DNA from: Rhodospirillaceae bacterium
GTDB taxonomy: Bacteria; Pseudomonadota; Alphaproteobacteria; Rhodospirillales; Rhodospirillaceae
DNA: 64,000 bases
Assembly: GCA_029243545.1 (NCBI GenBank)
Contig: JAQWRV010000030.1
Coordinates: forward strand, 62,001-126,000
Reading direction: 5' to 3'
A model generated the notes under the pieces. It was not told where the DNA came from. It saw only the letters and a list, made by a program, of their open reading frames with translations, and did not search any database. Below are positions 1 through 8,707 of this stretch, piece by piece (position 1 is the stretch's first letter; each line of letters begins with the position of its first letter). A program made the position numbers and the translations under genes.

Positions 1-1087
1 AAGAAATCCTCAGTGTTTCGTGTCCACGATTAGGGTCAAAATCGTGGCCCGGCGTAACCGCAACACCTGCTTCTTCGAGCAGCGCACGGCAAAATTGAGC
101 CGTATCAGACGTCAAGTCTTTGACGTCCGCATACAAATAGAATGCACCATCTGACGGCGCTAACTTGGTAATGCCAGCTTTTGGCAAACCGCTTAAAAGT
201 ATTGATCTATTCTGCGCGTAACGGGAAATATTCGCGTTTAGTTCATCGCTTGCACCAAAAACATAAAGTGCCGCCCATTGAGAAAGTGTTGGTGGTGAAA
301 TGTAGTGGTTTTGGGCGAGACATTCGACCGTGCGTTCTAAATCTTCTGGAACGACCATCCATCCGATCCGCCAACCAGTCATGCTAAAATATTTTGAGAA
401 ACTGTTGATTACGATATTTGGGTAAACAGAACCAGCCGCAGTTCTGGCATCCAGACCATAAGTGATTCCGTGGTATATTTCATCCGAAATCAATCGGATT
501 CCCCTGCCGTTACAGTACTCCAATAGGTCTTCGAATTGCTGGTCTGGAATAACCGTCCCGGTAGGATTCGACGGACTTGCAATAATCAACCCGTCAATTT
601 CATCTGAAAGCGTTTCAAGCAGATTAACGGTTGGCTGATAACGTGTTTCAGGACCGACCGGTACCAATTCTGGTACGAGCCCTAAAGACGAAACGATGTG
701 TCGGTAAGCTGGATAACCTGGCGATGCTAAAGCGACACGGTCACCTATATCGAATCCCGCTAGAAGAGCCAGTTGAAAGCCTGCAGATGAGCCTGTTGTT
801 ATGAATATGCGCTCTGCCGGCACCTCAACGTCATACGCTTGACGATAATGCAAAGCGATCCTCTCACGCAGTTCAGGAATGCCCTGAGCAACGGTGTAGC
901 CGAGTGACTCACTGCCAATAAGGTGCTTGAGCGGCTCTGCAATGGATTGAGGTATGCCCGTTGAAGGCTGCCCGATTTCAAGATGCATGATCGTCTTACC
1001 TTGCTGTTCAAGGTCTGACGCCGACTTCATAACATCCATGACAACAAACGGCGGCACCTGACCACGCTTTGACGACTTAATCGACAT
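1..1087 (-). CDS. Aminotransferase class I/II (PLP fold type I), 3' end outside window
   Basis: Reading the minus strand from the ATG at 1087 gives an open frame of 362 codons that runs off the left edge, so the C-terminus is missing. It translates as a class I/II aminotransferase: an N-terminal segment reading MSIKSSKRGQVPPFVVMDVM, a phosphate-binding region TTGSSAGFQ, the SPSNPTGTV motif, and the PLP-lysine motif SFSKYFSMTGWRIGW. Family knowledge: such enzymes transfer amino groups between amino acids and 2-oxo acids using PLP in the cytosol; the substrate cannot be told from this. The start lies 3 nt behind the stop of the GGT-like gene upstream, so the two are probably co-transcribed. Confidence 0.88.
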   Translation of the reverse strand, partial: MSIKSSKRGQVPPFVVMDVMKSASDLEQQGKTIMHLEIGQPSTGIPQSIAEPLKHLIGSESLGYTVAQGIPELRERIALHYRQAYDVEVPAERIFITTGSSAGFQLALLAGFDIGDRVALASPGYPAYRHIVSSLGLVPELVPVGPETRYQPTVNLLETLSDEIDGLIIASPSNPTGTVIPDQQFEDLLEYCNGRGIRLISDEIYHGITYGLDARTAAGSVYPNIVINSFSKYFSMTGWRIGWMVVPEDLERTVECLAQNHYISPPTLSQWAALYVFGASDELNANISRYAQNRSILLSGLPKAGITKLAPSDGAFYLYADVKDLTSDTAQFCRALLEEAGVAVTPGHDFDPNRGHETLRIS

Positions 1088-1090
1088 TAT

Positions 1091-2443
1091 CTATGGATCT
1101 CCAAAGGTAACAGTGCCGTACCCCAGCCCAAGGGGATCGCTGCTCACAGAGCATATTTCAAGGTTAGCACTCAGGCCTGGTTCACACGCAAAAGCATTGA
1201 CTTGAGGAGTCCGCTCATTTGAAGAGTACGTGCGAGGCGTATGTTGATTTGTGGGATAACTTTGTTCTAGTGAGTTCGAATTGGCCAGAGTCTTTATTGC
1301 TACTTCAGCGAGCCTAGAAGCAGCTCCATTCCCGCCGGCTGCAGCGGCAAAAGTAACATAGCCTAATGAACGCTCCACAGCGATAAGTGAAATGAGTGGC
1401 GGCATACCGTCAACTTTGTACTCAACGCTAGGGGCCAAAAGAAACCCCGACCGTTCAAGCATTATGCCCACTCCGAATGGTTCAATCATGGTCAAAGTAC
1501 AAGCCACCACGTTGCCGTTTGCATCGGCGACAACAAATCCCGTAGATGCAGGCGCCGCGGTTTGTAATGGGGAACCTTTAAATTGATCCTGCAGCAAAAG
1601 GGCCTCAAGAAAGTCCAAGTCTATATTTTTAGAATTAACGTGAAAGTTCGCGCGTTGGCCCCTTACAATATGAGCCTCGGTCCAACGCGGTGAGTAGGCT
1701 CTTAGATCCTCTGCGCCCAATGATGACCCAGAAGACAAAGCGTTTTGGTCAAGAGTGATTGCAAGAGATCCAGAATAAAAGTCGCCTGGTGTCCGGCCTC
1801 TAATACGACCCAGGAGTGCAGCCATATCTAATTGAATAAAACGGTCGCCCTCTTTCAACATTGTTCGTCGCACCGACGTAAAGCTATCAAGAGCGTCAGG
1901 GTCATTTACAAGAGAATCAGATGCGGATGCCAATATCTCAGCAAACGCTCTTGTTACAGGCGCCCCAAAACGGGCTAAGTTTTCGGCAGGAATCACGAGT
2001 GATTGCCAGGGCAACTTACCGTATTTGGCGTGAAGCGCGAAAAGACCACGGGGCAATGCCGGCACCGAAACCTGCCATCGCGCCAGTGATGTTCTTACCA
2101 GGGCTGGCTTAGGCGTAAAGTTAAGCGCCTCAGCTCTTCCTGATGCAGCATCAAAAACAGTGCAAAGACCTCCGCCCCCAATACCCGCTGCCGACTGATA
2201 GGTGACAGAAAGGGCAAGGCCAAGAGCGACTGCTGCGTCCGCAGCAGAACCGCCTGTGTCAATTATATTTTTTGCAACCAGCACCGCTTGAGGCTCGTCG
2301 GCAACAACTATTCCTCCCCTATTGGACTGGCTGTAAATGCCCGGCAACGCACCAATGGCACCGTATTGGCACGCAGACAGCATGAACAGTGATGCCAATG
2401 CCGCACAAAGTGAGTAAGTTAAATCACCTTTATTCCGGCACAA
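1091..2443 (-). CDS. Divergent gamma-glutamyltransferase-like Ntn-hydrolase, predicted lipoprotein
   Basis: The protein has the GGT large-subunit pattern (GGSAADAAVALGLALSVT, then GIGGGG) and the small-subunit start region (STGFVVADANGN, then GVGIMLERSGFLL). GGTs are periplasmic self-cleaving N-terminal-nucleophile hydrolases acting on glutathione and gamma-glutamyl compounds. Oddities: the arginine of the DFRExAP motif that grips the glutamate carboxylate reads NFTPKPA here, and the residue aligned with the nucleophile threonine is serine (followed by threonine). A lipobox (MLSAC) follows a short hydrophobic stretch, so a lipid-anchored periplasmic protein is likely. The frame stays open to an ATG at 2545, but that would leave no room for promoters opposite the divergent M48 gene; a TTG at 2443 gives a normal signal peptide and is preferred. 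Substrate unknown. Confidence 0.8.
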   Translation of the reverse strand: MCRNKGDLTYSLCAALASLFMLSACQYGAIGALPGIYSQSNRGGIVVADEPQAVLVAKNIIDTGGSAADAAVALGLALSVTYQSAAGIGGGGLCTVFDAASGRAEALNFTPKPALVRTSLARWQVSVPALPRGLFALHAKYGKLPWQSLVIPAENLARFGAPVTRAFAEILASASDSLVNDPDALDSFTSVRRTMLKEGDRFIQLDMAALLGRIRGRTPGDFYSGSLAITLDQNALSSGSSLGAEDLRAYSPRWTEAHIVRGQRANFHVNSKNIDLDFLEALLLQDQFKGSPLQTAAPASTGFVVADANGNVVACTLTMIEPFGVGIMLERSGFLLAPSVEYKVDGMPPLISLIAVERSLGYVTFAAAAGGNGAASRLAEVAIKTLANSNSLEQSYPTNQHTPRTYSSNERTPQVNAFACEPGLSANLEICSVSSDPLGLGYGTVTFGDP

Positions 2444-2555
2444 TTGAGCTGACGATTCCCTATCGTCGGGTTTCGTATTCCCGTATCCTAGAAACTGGCA
2501 CCTCAGCCGCCCTCGAGTGGGCTCCTTGGGACTTAGTAAGAGCATTGTATCTCCC

Positions 2556-3932
2556 GTGACTCGACGACCTTTATCAACCTGGATTTTAGGCTGGTTTGCC
2601 GCCTTCTCAATTCCTTTGAACTGCCATACCGCAATGGCACAGGGTTTCGGGTTGATTCGTGATACAGAAATCGAAAATACGATTCAAGCATATGCTAGAC
2701 CAATCTTTGAGGCAGCGGACCTTCCTGCACAAACAGTCACAATCCGTATCATTGCTGACAACTCGTTAAATGCTTTCGTCACAACCGGTAACCGCATGTT
2801 CCTAAATACAGGAACTTTAGTTGCAGCAAATAGTTCAGCTGAAGTAATTGGAGTCATTGCTCACGAAACCGGCCATATAATCGGCGGACACGCTGTAACA
2901 TTTAGCGATCAGATGGAAGCCGCTTTGACAACAACGCTTCTAACAACCTTACTTGGCGTGGCCGCCGGCGTAGCGACAGGCAACAGCGATCTTGGTATGG
3001 CTGTGGCGCTCGGCGGGCAAGGAACGGCTCAAAGACAGATTCTTGCCTTTAGCCGGGGACAAGAATCCTCTGCAGACCAGTTCGCTTTGAAAGCCCTTGA
3101 TGAGAGCGAGCAGACTGCTGAAGGCCTCTATCGGTTTTTTGAGCGTATTTCTGGCCAAGAACTTCTCATTACTGATCGTCAAGATCCCTATATTAGAACG
3201 CACCCGCTTACCCGCAACCGGATGTCATCTATTCGAGCACATATCGAGCAATCAGAATTCTCAGATAATCCGCCAGACCCTGTTCTTGAAGAACGTCACC
3301 AGCGCATGGTTGCAAAACTATATTCCTTTCTGAAACCGCAGCGATCTACTCTTCAAAAATACCCTGAAACCAATACCAGCCTTCCCGCACGCTATGCTCG
3401 ATCTGTCGCGCATTACCGTCGTGGGCGTCTCGACTTGGCGGTCCCGCTCATAGACGGATTAATTGAAGAGCGGCCGGAGGACCCATACTTTTGGGAATTG
3501 AAAGGTCAGATGCTTTTCGAGAATGGCCGCATTACGGAAGCCATAAAGGCTTATCAAGTTTCACAACGCCTGCTTCCTTACGCACCTCTCATTCTCGTCG
3601 CTATGGCACATGCGATGGTCGAGTCTGGAGACCCAGCCTATGTGGTAGAAACTCAAAACGCTTTGCGCATTGCCCGACAAGAAGACCCGAACGACATATT
3701 TGCATGGGATCTCTCTGCCAAGTCCTACGCAATCAATGGCCAGCCTGGCCTCTCCGCATATGCGGCAGCCGAACGTGCGCTTTTACTCGGACAATTCGGA
3801 GAGGTCGTGCGCTTTGCCCGGAAAGCTGAGGAAGAACTAGTAACAGGGACTCCAGCATGGGTGCGCCTTCAAGATATCAAGGCAGTTACTCGGAACTATA
3901 TGGATGATATGCGCAGCCGGAATCGGCGCTGA
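2556..3932 (+). CDS. M48 family zinc metalloprotease with TPR repeats (BepA/YfgC-like)
   Basis: A signal peptide (hydrophobic stretch ending ...CHTAMAQ) is followed by an M48 peptidase domain with the zinc motif HETGH and the downstream glutamate ligand in GQESSADQFA, then a region of helical TPR-like repeats in the C-terminal half. This layout is that of BepA/YfgC-type periplasmic proteases, which help outer-membrane protein assembly and degrade misfolded ones. The frame is open from a GTG at 2517; the GTG at 2556 gives a compact signal peptide (MTRRPLSTWILGWFAAF) and is my choice, though no good Shine-Dalgarno decides it. It is divergent from the GGT-like gene and followed by a thiol oxidoreductase, which suits envelope protein quality control. 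Confidence 0.9.
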   Translation: MTRRPLSTWILGWFAAFSIPLNCHTAMAQGFGLIRDTEIENTIQAYARPIFEAADLPAQTVTIRIIADNSLNAFVTTGNRMFLNTGTLVAANSSAEVIGVIAHETGHIIGGHAVTFSDQMEAALTTTLLTTLLGVAAGVATGNSDLGMAVALGGQGTAQRQILAFSRGQESSADQFALKALDESEQTAEGLYRFFERISGQELLITDRQDPYIRTHPLTRNRMSSIRAHIEQSEFSDNPPDPVLEERHQRMVAKLYSFLKPQRSTLQKYPETNTSLPARYARSVAHYRRGRLDLAVPLIDGLIEERPEDPYFWELKGQMLFENGRITEAIKAYQVSQRLLPYAPLILVAMAHAMVESGDPAYVVETQNALRIARQEDPNDIFAWDLSAKSYAINGQPGLSAYAAAERALLLGQFGEVVRFARKAEEELVTGTPAWVRLQDIKAVTRNYMDDMRSRNRR

Positions 3933-4025
3933 TAACCCTTACGCATTATACGCTAAATGAGATAATTACTGGACTTCATCGCTTTAAATCCTCATACCAG
4001 CAGGAATCTTTAGTGGAGCGGAATT

Positions 4026-4811
4026 ATGACTATTATTTCCTGCCTTGTAGCCAATAGTCACATTCGACTTAGTCTACTGAATCTCGCAATTGGTTGTGTT
4101 ATTGCGTTCCAAAGTAGTTCCCTGTTGGCTCAGGAAGGTCTGTTCTCAACGACTGAAGAACAGCGCATTAAGGAACTGGTTAGAGAATATATTCTTCAAG
4201 ACCCCGAAATTATAGCGGAAGCCATTACACTACTCCAAGCACGGCAAGAGTCCGTGAGGGCGGATCGTCAGAAAGATAATTTACTGCAGCTGAGAGACAA
4301 ACTACGTAATCCCCCGGAAGAAACGGTCATCGGAAATCCAGACGGTTCAATTACTGTTGTTGAATTTTTCGATTACAACTGCGGTTATTGTAAATCCATG
4401 TTCGATACCATGCAGATTTCCCTTCAAGGCAATGATGAAATACGACTCGTTTTAATCGAGTTCCCTATCTTAGGGCCGAATTCCGTCACGGCCTCAAAGG
4501 CTGCGCTTGCGTCTCGTCAACAGGATCTTTATGGCCCATTTCACCAAGCCATGATTAGGCACAAAGGCAGCCTTAGCGAGTCAACCATCATGACATTGGC
4601 CAGAGGCGTTGGAATCAATATCGATCAGCTCAAGGAAGATATGAAAGACCCCGAAGTTGACGCCATTATCGAAAGAAACCGTGCCATGGCCCAGCAATTA
4701 GAAATAAGTGGGACTCCGGCTTTCGTTATCGGATCAACATTGGTGCCGGGTGCTCTGCCACCAGAGCAGTTTGACAGCCTGATCGAACAAGCCGCTGGCT
4801 CAGCAGGCTAG
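4026..4811 (+). CDS. Periplasmic DsbA/ScsC-like thiol:disulfide oxidoreductase
   Basis: A 261-residue protein with an N-terminal signal segment ending near SSLLAQ, a helical N-terminal stretch resembling the ScsC oligomerisation domain (residues 38-75, rich in E, R and L), then a thioredoxin-fold domain with active site CGYC at residues 119-122 and the cis-proline loop GTPAF at 229-233. Family members form, reduce or shuffle disulfides in the periplasm; trimeric ScsC proteins act as isomerases and protect against copper stress. Whether this one is an oxidase or isomerase cannot be read from the sequence. It follows the M48 protease gene by about 90 nt on the same strand, consistent with an envelope-folding pair. 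Confidence 0.9.
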   Translation: MTIISCLVANSHIRLSLLNLAIGCVIAFQSSSLLAQEGLFSTTEEQRIKELVREYILQDPEIIAEAITLLQARQESVRADRQKDNLLQLRDKLRNPPEETVIGNPDGSITVVEFFDYNCGYCKSMFDTMQISLQGNDEIRLVLIEFPILGPNSVTASKAALASRQQDLYGPFHQAMIRHKGSLSESTIMTLARGVGINIDQLKEDMKDPEVDAIIERNRAMAQQLEISGTPAFVIGSTLVPGALPPEQFDSLIEQAAGSAG

Positions 4812-4838
4812 GCGGTCAGACTTGAATCATCACCGCCC

Positions 4839-5399
4839 ATGACTGGACCTCAAAACTTTAGTGCCAAAGAACGGGAACGTTTCCGCAAATTACTCGAAGT
4901 TGCGAATTCTACAACTTACGAAGGGGAAAAGAATTCAGCCCTGGCGGCGGCAACGCGCCTTGCACGCTCACATGGCATGAGTCTGCACGAAGCTGCTGGC
5001 ATGCAAGATGAAGACAGCATGCGTCGCAAAGCTCGGTTTGACCGACATCAGCGACCCCACAGGCCCTCAGCCAGTAAAGACACAGAGTTTGGAGAGACAT
5101 TCCGCGCCAAAAAAGGGGCGCACCATAATCAGTCAGAGTTTCTCAAAGCTGAGAAGCAGCGGTATGAGCAAGCAATGGCGGAGGCGGTCCAGCGTGGATT
5201 GAACCTAGATAAAAGCCCAATTAGTTCAAAGCGGCCAAACTATGTGCGTCGAAGTGGAACTGGAGCATGGCGGTCTCGTCCTGATTTTATTCGTGTGTTG
5301 TTACGCGAAACGCGTATGACTGCACGCGAAATCGCAGCAACCGTAGGTGTGTCGATCCACGATGTGTTCAAGGAAAAGTTACTGATGCGGCAGACCTAA
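4839..5399 (+). CDS. DUF2786 domain protein with C-terminal helix-turn-helix-like segment
   Basis: The N-terminal 55 residues (KERERFRKLLEVANSTTYEG through ARSHGMSLHEA) match the DUF2786 pattern, a short helical domain usually read as rows of small helices with a conserved end H-G-(I/M). The middle is basic, low in hydrophobics and probably disordered. The last 30 residues (MTAREIAATVGVSIHDVF) look like a helix-turn-helix. Family function is unknown; the HTH-like tail and basic composition suggest nucleic-acid contact, which is inference. It starts 28 nt after the stop of the thiol oxidoreductase gene, so both may share a transcript. Confidence 0.7.
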   Translation: MTGPQNFSAKERERFRKLLEVANSTTYEGEKNSALAAATRLARSHGMSLHEAAGMQDEDSMRRKARFDRHQRPHRPSASKDTEFGETFRAKKGAHHNQSEFLKAEKQRYEQAMAEAVQRGLNLDKSPISSKRPNYVRRSGTGAWRSRPDFIRVLLRETRMTAREIAATVGVSIHDVFKEKLLMRQT

Positions 5400-6100
5400 T
5401 CAAATCAACTTTAGCGTTTCAGGTCTCTTGCTTGCTGCGTCATTTCATCAGCCGTTCTAAGTACAGTGGCGGAACTAGAATATGAGAGCTGCGTCACAAT
5501 CATTTTTGGTAAATTGACCCGCTATATCGACGTTTGACTGCTCCGAAGCGCCAACTACCACTTGCGCAATTCCGTCACTGAGCCTAACGACTGAAGCTCA
5601 AGCGTGCCCGCCTGAGGGTCTGCCTTAAAGAAGTTTCTGCTTATCGATTCTAGGTAATTTGATGCAGGGAATGTCGCTAAAGCTAACTTGAAGAGAGAAA
5701 CAAAATCTGAGCATGAGAAGCTGCCAAGTGTCTTATACGCATTGGTTTGAGCATTCGCGATATTGGTCGCGATGTTCGTCAAATGTTGGGACTGCGCAGG
5801 CAGAGCTAGCGTCACAGTACTGAAAAAATAATTTAAACTCTTTACCGCTACTCCAAGCAACTCGGATGCCTCAAGACAGCACCACATCTAATTCTTCACC
5901 TGTTTAGTAGCAAAAATGATGCCAACCCGCCTTTCCTTTAAAATCAATGCTTTACAGAATCTGTATCTGTAAACGCCAGGTATAAACAAACCCATTTTCC
6001 GTCCACCTAGACAACAATTGCCGCTTTCAGCCTGGTACTTGTAGAGTGCATTTCAGAATTAACTAAGAGTGACCGCCTTCCAAAAATGCGAGGGTGTAAA
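5400..6100. other. Intergenic stretch with only a questionable remnant
   Basis: About 700 nt between the DUF2786 gene and the aldo/keto reductase gene. No convincing intact gene, tRNA, repeat or terminator was seen. The one item of note is a minus-strand reading frame (5555-5887) containing a flagellar-rod-like motif, listed separately. Confidence 0.5.
5555..5887 (-). pseudogene. Possible remnant with flagellar rod/hook N-terminal motif
   Basis: A 110-codon minus-strand frame reads STVTLALPAQSQHL followed by TNIATNIANAQTNAYK. This closely resembles the N-terminal signature shared by flagellar rod and hook proteins (pattern: ..ALSGLxAQxxRLxxIAxNIANAxTxGYK). The remainder (about 65 residues) does not look like any rod protein I recognise, and no other flagellar gene is nearby. 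It is either a decayed fragment of a flagellar axial gene or a chance match. There is no strong ribosome-binding site ahead of the ATG at 5887. Confidence 0.3.
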
Positions 6101-6106
6101 AGGAGG
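6101..6106 (+). promoter_or_regulatory. Strong Shine-Dalgarno deciding a GTG start
   Basis: AGGAGG within AAAAGGAGGGGAT lies 5 nt before the GTG at 6112. This near-perfect site fixes GTG as the start of the aldo/keto reductase. Confidence 0.8.
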
Positions 6107-6111
6107 GGATA

Positions 6112-7089
6112 GTGGAGTATCGAAATTTAGGGCGATCAGGTTTGAAGGTGTCAGTCGTTGGGCTCGGCTGCAATAACTTCGGCATGGTGATGAACGCCTA
6201 CCAAACCAAAACTGTCGTTGATGCCGCTCTTGATCAGGGAATTACCCTGTTTGATACCGCAGACGTTTATGGAGGGGGTGGTAAGTCTGAAACATTTCTC
6301 GGGAAAGCACTTGGAAAAAAGCGCTCTCAGGCCATCATCGCTACAAAATTTGGCAACCCAATGGGAGACTCGGTTTACCAGGGGGGCGCTTCTCGCCGTT
6401 ATATTGTAAGTGCGGTCGAAGAGAGCCTGAGACGGCTGGGGACGGACTATATCGACCTCTATCAGATCCATAAACCTGACCCGCATACTCCGGTCGATGA
6501 AACCTTAAGCGCTATGGATGACCTCATCCGTCAAGGAAAGGTTCGGTACATCGGGTGCTCAAATTTCTCTGGTTGGCAATTGGTTGAGTCCCATTGGGTC
6601 GCGCAAACATCAGGTCTTGATAGCTTTGTTTCCGCCCAAAATAGGTACAGTTTATTGAGCCGCGGTATTGAGGCAGATCTTATGCCAGCTTGCGAAAAAT
6701 ATGGCGTCGGCTTCCTTCCCTTCTTTCCATTAGAAAGTGGCCTGCTAACTGGAAAATACAAATTTGGAGCGTCACCCCGGAAAGGAACCCGGTGGCACGC
6801 TTGGAAAGAACGAGGTGCGCTAGCAAACACATTCTGGTCAGAAGAACGGTTTAATAAGGTAGAACAACTTGAGTCAGTATGTGAGAGCTATGGGCATAGT
6901 TTGTTGGACCTCGCCATTGGCTGGCTTTTAGATAATTCGAATGTGTCTAGCGTCATCGCTGGAGCCACCAAAACCAGACAGATTAAGAATAATGTAAAAG
7001 CCGCCAACTTCCAGCCTACTGAAGAAGAAAATCAAGAGATTGACGCCATAATCTCCCCGGCAGTCTCTGCCAGCTTATGGGGTCGATGA
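6112..7089 (+). CDS. Aldo/keto reductase
   Basis: A 325-residue (alpha/beta)8-barrel reductase. The AKR catalytic tetrad is visible: Asp48 and Tyr53 in LFDTADVYGG, Lys79 in ATKFG, His120 in LYQIHKPDP. The NADPH-binding signature near the C-terminus (SSVIAGATKTRQIKNN) is also present. Members reduce aldehydes and ketones in the cytosol; the loop composition resembles the bacterial YajO/AKR11-type group, but the substrate is not readable. Start is GTG at 6112 because of the strong ribosome-binding site. It stands alone, convergent with the thiazole synthase gene 11 nt away. Confidence 0.92.
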   Translation: MEYRNLGRSGLKVSVVGLGCNNFGMVMNAYQTKTVVDAALDQGITLFDTADVYGGGGKSETFLGKALGKKRSQAIIATKFGNPMGDSVYQGGASRRYIVSAVEESLRRLGTDYIDLYQIHKPDPHTPVDETLSAMDDLIRQGKVRYIGCSNFSGWQLVESHWVAQTSGLDSFVSAQNRYSLLSRGIEADLMPACEKYGVGFLPFFPLESGLLTGKYKFGASPRKGTRWHAWKERGALANTFWSEERFNKVEQLESVCESYGHSLLDLAIGWLLDNSNVSSVIAGATKTRQIKNNVKAANFQPTEEENQEIDAIISPAVSASLWGR

Positions 7090-7100
7090 CACGAAAATGC

Positions 7101-8081
7101 CTAGATTAAGCCTGCCAAAGGGGATGATGGATCAGCATAGAGCTTTTTAGGCATCCGTCCGGCAAGGTAAGCCAGCCGCCCCGCCTCGATAGCGAGCTTC
7201 ATCGCTTGTGCCATAGCGGTCGGATTCTTTGCTTGTGCAATGGCCGTATTCATAAGAACCCCGTCGCAGCCTAATTCCATGGCAATAGCCGCATCAGAAG
7301 CAGTACCTACACCAGCATCGACCAAAACCGGCACCTTTGCCTGTTCAATGATCAATCGGATATGAACGGGATTTTGAACACCAAGACCGGAGCCGATAGG
7401 TGCGGCAAGCGGCATGATCGCACAACATCCAATATCTTCTAGTGTCTTCGCCATGATCGGGTCATCGTTGGTGTAGACCATTACTTTGAAGCCTTCGGAA
7501 ACCAACAATTTTGCCGCTTCCAAAGTTTCCGTAACGTTTGGATAGAGTGTTTTTTCATCACCAAGGACTTCAAGTTTAACCAGGTCCCATCCGCCGGCCT
7601 CTCTCGCCAGCCTTAACGTCCGGACAGCATCCAAAGCGGTGTAACACCCCGCTGTATTAGGAAGGAATGTGTACTTGGCTGGATCAAGGTAATCGATCAG
7701 CATGGGCTGAGAAGGATCTGCAATATTAACCCGGCGAACGGCTACCGTCACGATCTCCGCTCCTGATGCAGAAATTGCCTCTGCTGTTTCTTCAAAATCC
7801 TTGTACTTTCCGGTCCCGACCAAAAGCCGGGACTTAAACTGCCGTCCCGCTATTTCAAAGCAGTCACCGTCCTTGCCGCCGTCACCTCCACCGATGAAAT
7901 GAACAATCTCGAGTTTATCACCGTCATTGACAAAGATTGAGTCAAACTCAGACTTGGGAACAATCTCAAGATTCCGTTCCACAGCCACTTTTCTGGAATC
8001 TATACCTAAGCCATTTAGCAGCCCAGCAACATTTGTGTTGGACTCAATCGTTTTAGATTCGCCATTTATCGTGATCAGCAT
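7101..8081 (-). CDS. thiSG: Fused sulfur carrier ThiS - thiazole synthase ThiG
   Basis: Residues 1-66 are a ThiS ubiquitin-like sulfur carrier (start [10 protein letters not shown], end EIVHFIGGG) and residues 75-326 are ThiG, the barrel enzyme that makes the thiazole phosphate of thiamin from deoxyxylulose phosphate, dehydroglycine and ThiS thiocarboxylate. ThiG hallmarks: [18 protein letters not shown], the Schiff-base lysine in [10 protein letters not shown] (Lys169), and [18 protein letters not shown]. Because ThiS is not free, its Gly-Gly is internal rather than C-terminal, which conflicts with the normal adenylation and thiocarboxylation of the ThiS tail. Fused ThiS-ThiG proteins are known in alphaproteobacteria. 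No other thi gene and no THI-box riboswitch was found next to it. Confidence 0.93.
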   Translation of the reverse strand: MLITINGESKTIESNTNVAGLLNGLGIDSRKVAVERNLEIVPKSEFDSIFVNDGDKLEIVHFIGGGDGGKDGDCFEIAGRQFKSRLLVGTGKYKDFEETAEAISASGAEIVTVAVRRVNIADPSQPMLIDYLDPAKYTFLPNTAGCYTALDAVRTLRLAREAGGWDLVKLEVLGDEKTLYPNVTETLEAAKLLVSEGFKVMVYTNDDPIMAKTLEDIGCCAIMPLAAPIGSGLGVQNPVHIRLIIEQAKVPVLVDAGVGTASDAAIAMELGCDGVLMNTAIAQAKNPTAMAQAMKLAIEAGRLAYLAGRMPKKLYADPSSPLAGLI

Positions 8082-8257
8082 GCCGCCCCGTCGTAATTCT
8101 TTTTTTCTTAAGCTTGAGCAGTATGGGTCTATGCAAGTCTGGATTCAACACTCGCCATTGCCCCAAATTCATGACATTGGCTTTGCCGATTTTGTAGGTA
8201 TGGTATAGGTCTATTTGCCATGGACTGGCCACATTATTCCCATGCGGAGCTGTTGCA

Positions 8258-8707
8258 TTGAGTAACCTTGTCTTTGTCATAAATGGACCGAACCTTAACC
8301 TTTTAGGGGGCCGTGAGCCTGAGATTTATGGTCAAACGACCCTAGATGATATTCGTCAGATCGCTACTGATTCAGCTGATTCAGCTGGATTATCTATTGA
8401 TTTCAGGCAAAGCAACGAAGAGGGCGCCCTAGTCGATTGGATTCAGGAAGCGTCCCGAGATGCGGCCGGACTAATCATTAATGGTGCCGGATATACCCAC
8501 ACTTCTGTTGCAATCATGGATGCTCTGCTGGCCTCTGCCGTGCCAGTAATTGAAGTTCACCTGTCAAATATTTATAAACGCGAGGAATTTCGCCATCACT
8601 CGTATATCTCGAGGGCTGCACAGGGAGTAATCTGCGGGTTCGGTGCAGACGTCTACACCCTGGCAATTCTAGCCATGTCCAAACTTCTAGAAAGTGACAA
8701 AGCCTAA
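8258..8707 (+). CDS. aroQ: 3-dehydroquinate dehydratase, type II
   Basis: A 149-residue protein of normal length for type II dehydroquinase, which dehydrates 3-dehydroquinate to 3-dehydroshikimate in aromatic amino-acid synthesis. Motifs: INGPNLNLLGGREP, the catalytic tyrosine in EIYGQTTL (Tyr24), INGAGYTHTS, and EVHLSNIYKREEFRHHS carrying the catalytic histidine (His101). It starts with TTG. Its TAA overlaps the accB start (TAATG at 8705-8709), so translation of the two is likely coupled. It heads the aroQ-accB-accC-aat row, a gene order common in alphaproteobacteria. Confidence 0.95.
   Translation: MSNLVFVINGPNLNLLGGREPEIYGQTTLDDIRQIATDSADSAGLSIDFRQSNEEGALVDWIQEASRDAAGLIINGAGYTHTSVAIMDALLASAVPVIEVHLSNIYKREEFRHHSYISRAAQGVICGFGADVYTLAILAMSKLLESDKA

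Noticed and set aside
8082-8257. Possible THI-box (TPP) riboswitch upstream of the ThiS-ThiG gene
   Set aside because: None of the conserved TPP riboswitch segments (CUGAGA, ACCUGAU-type) is present in this interval on the minus strand.
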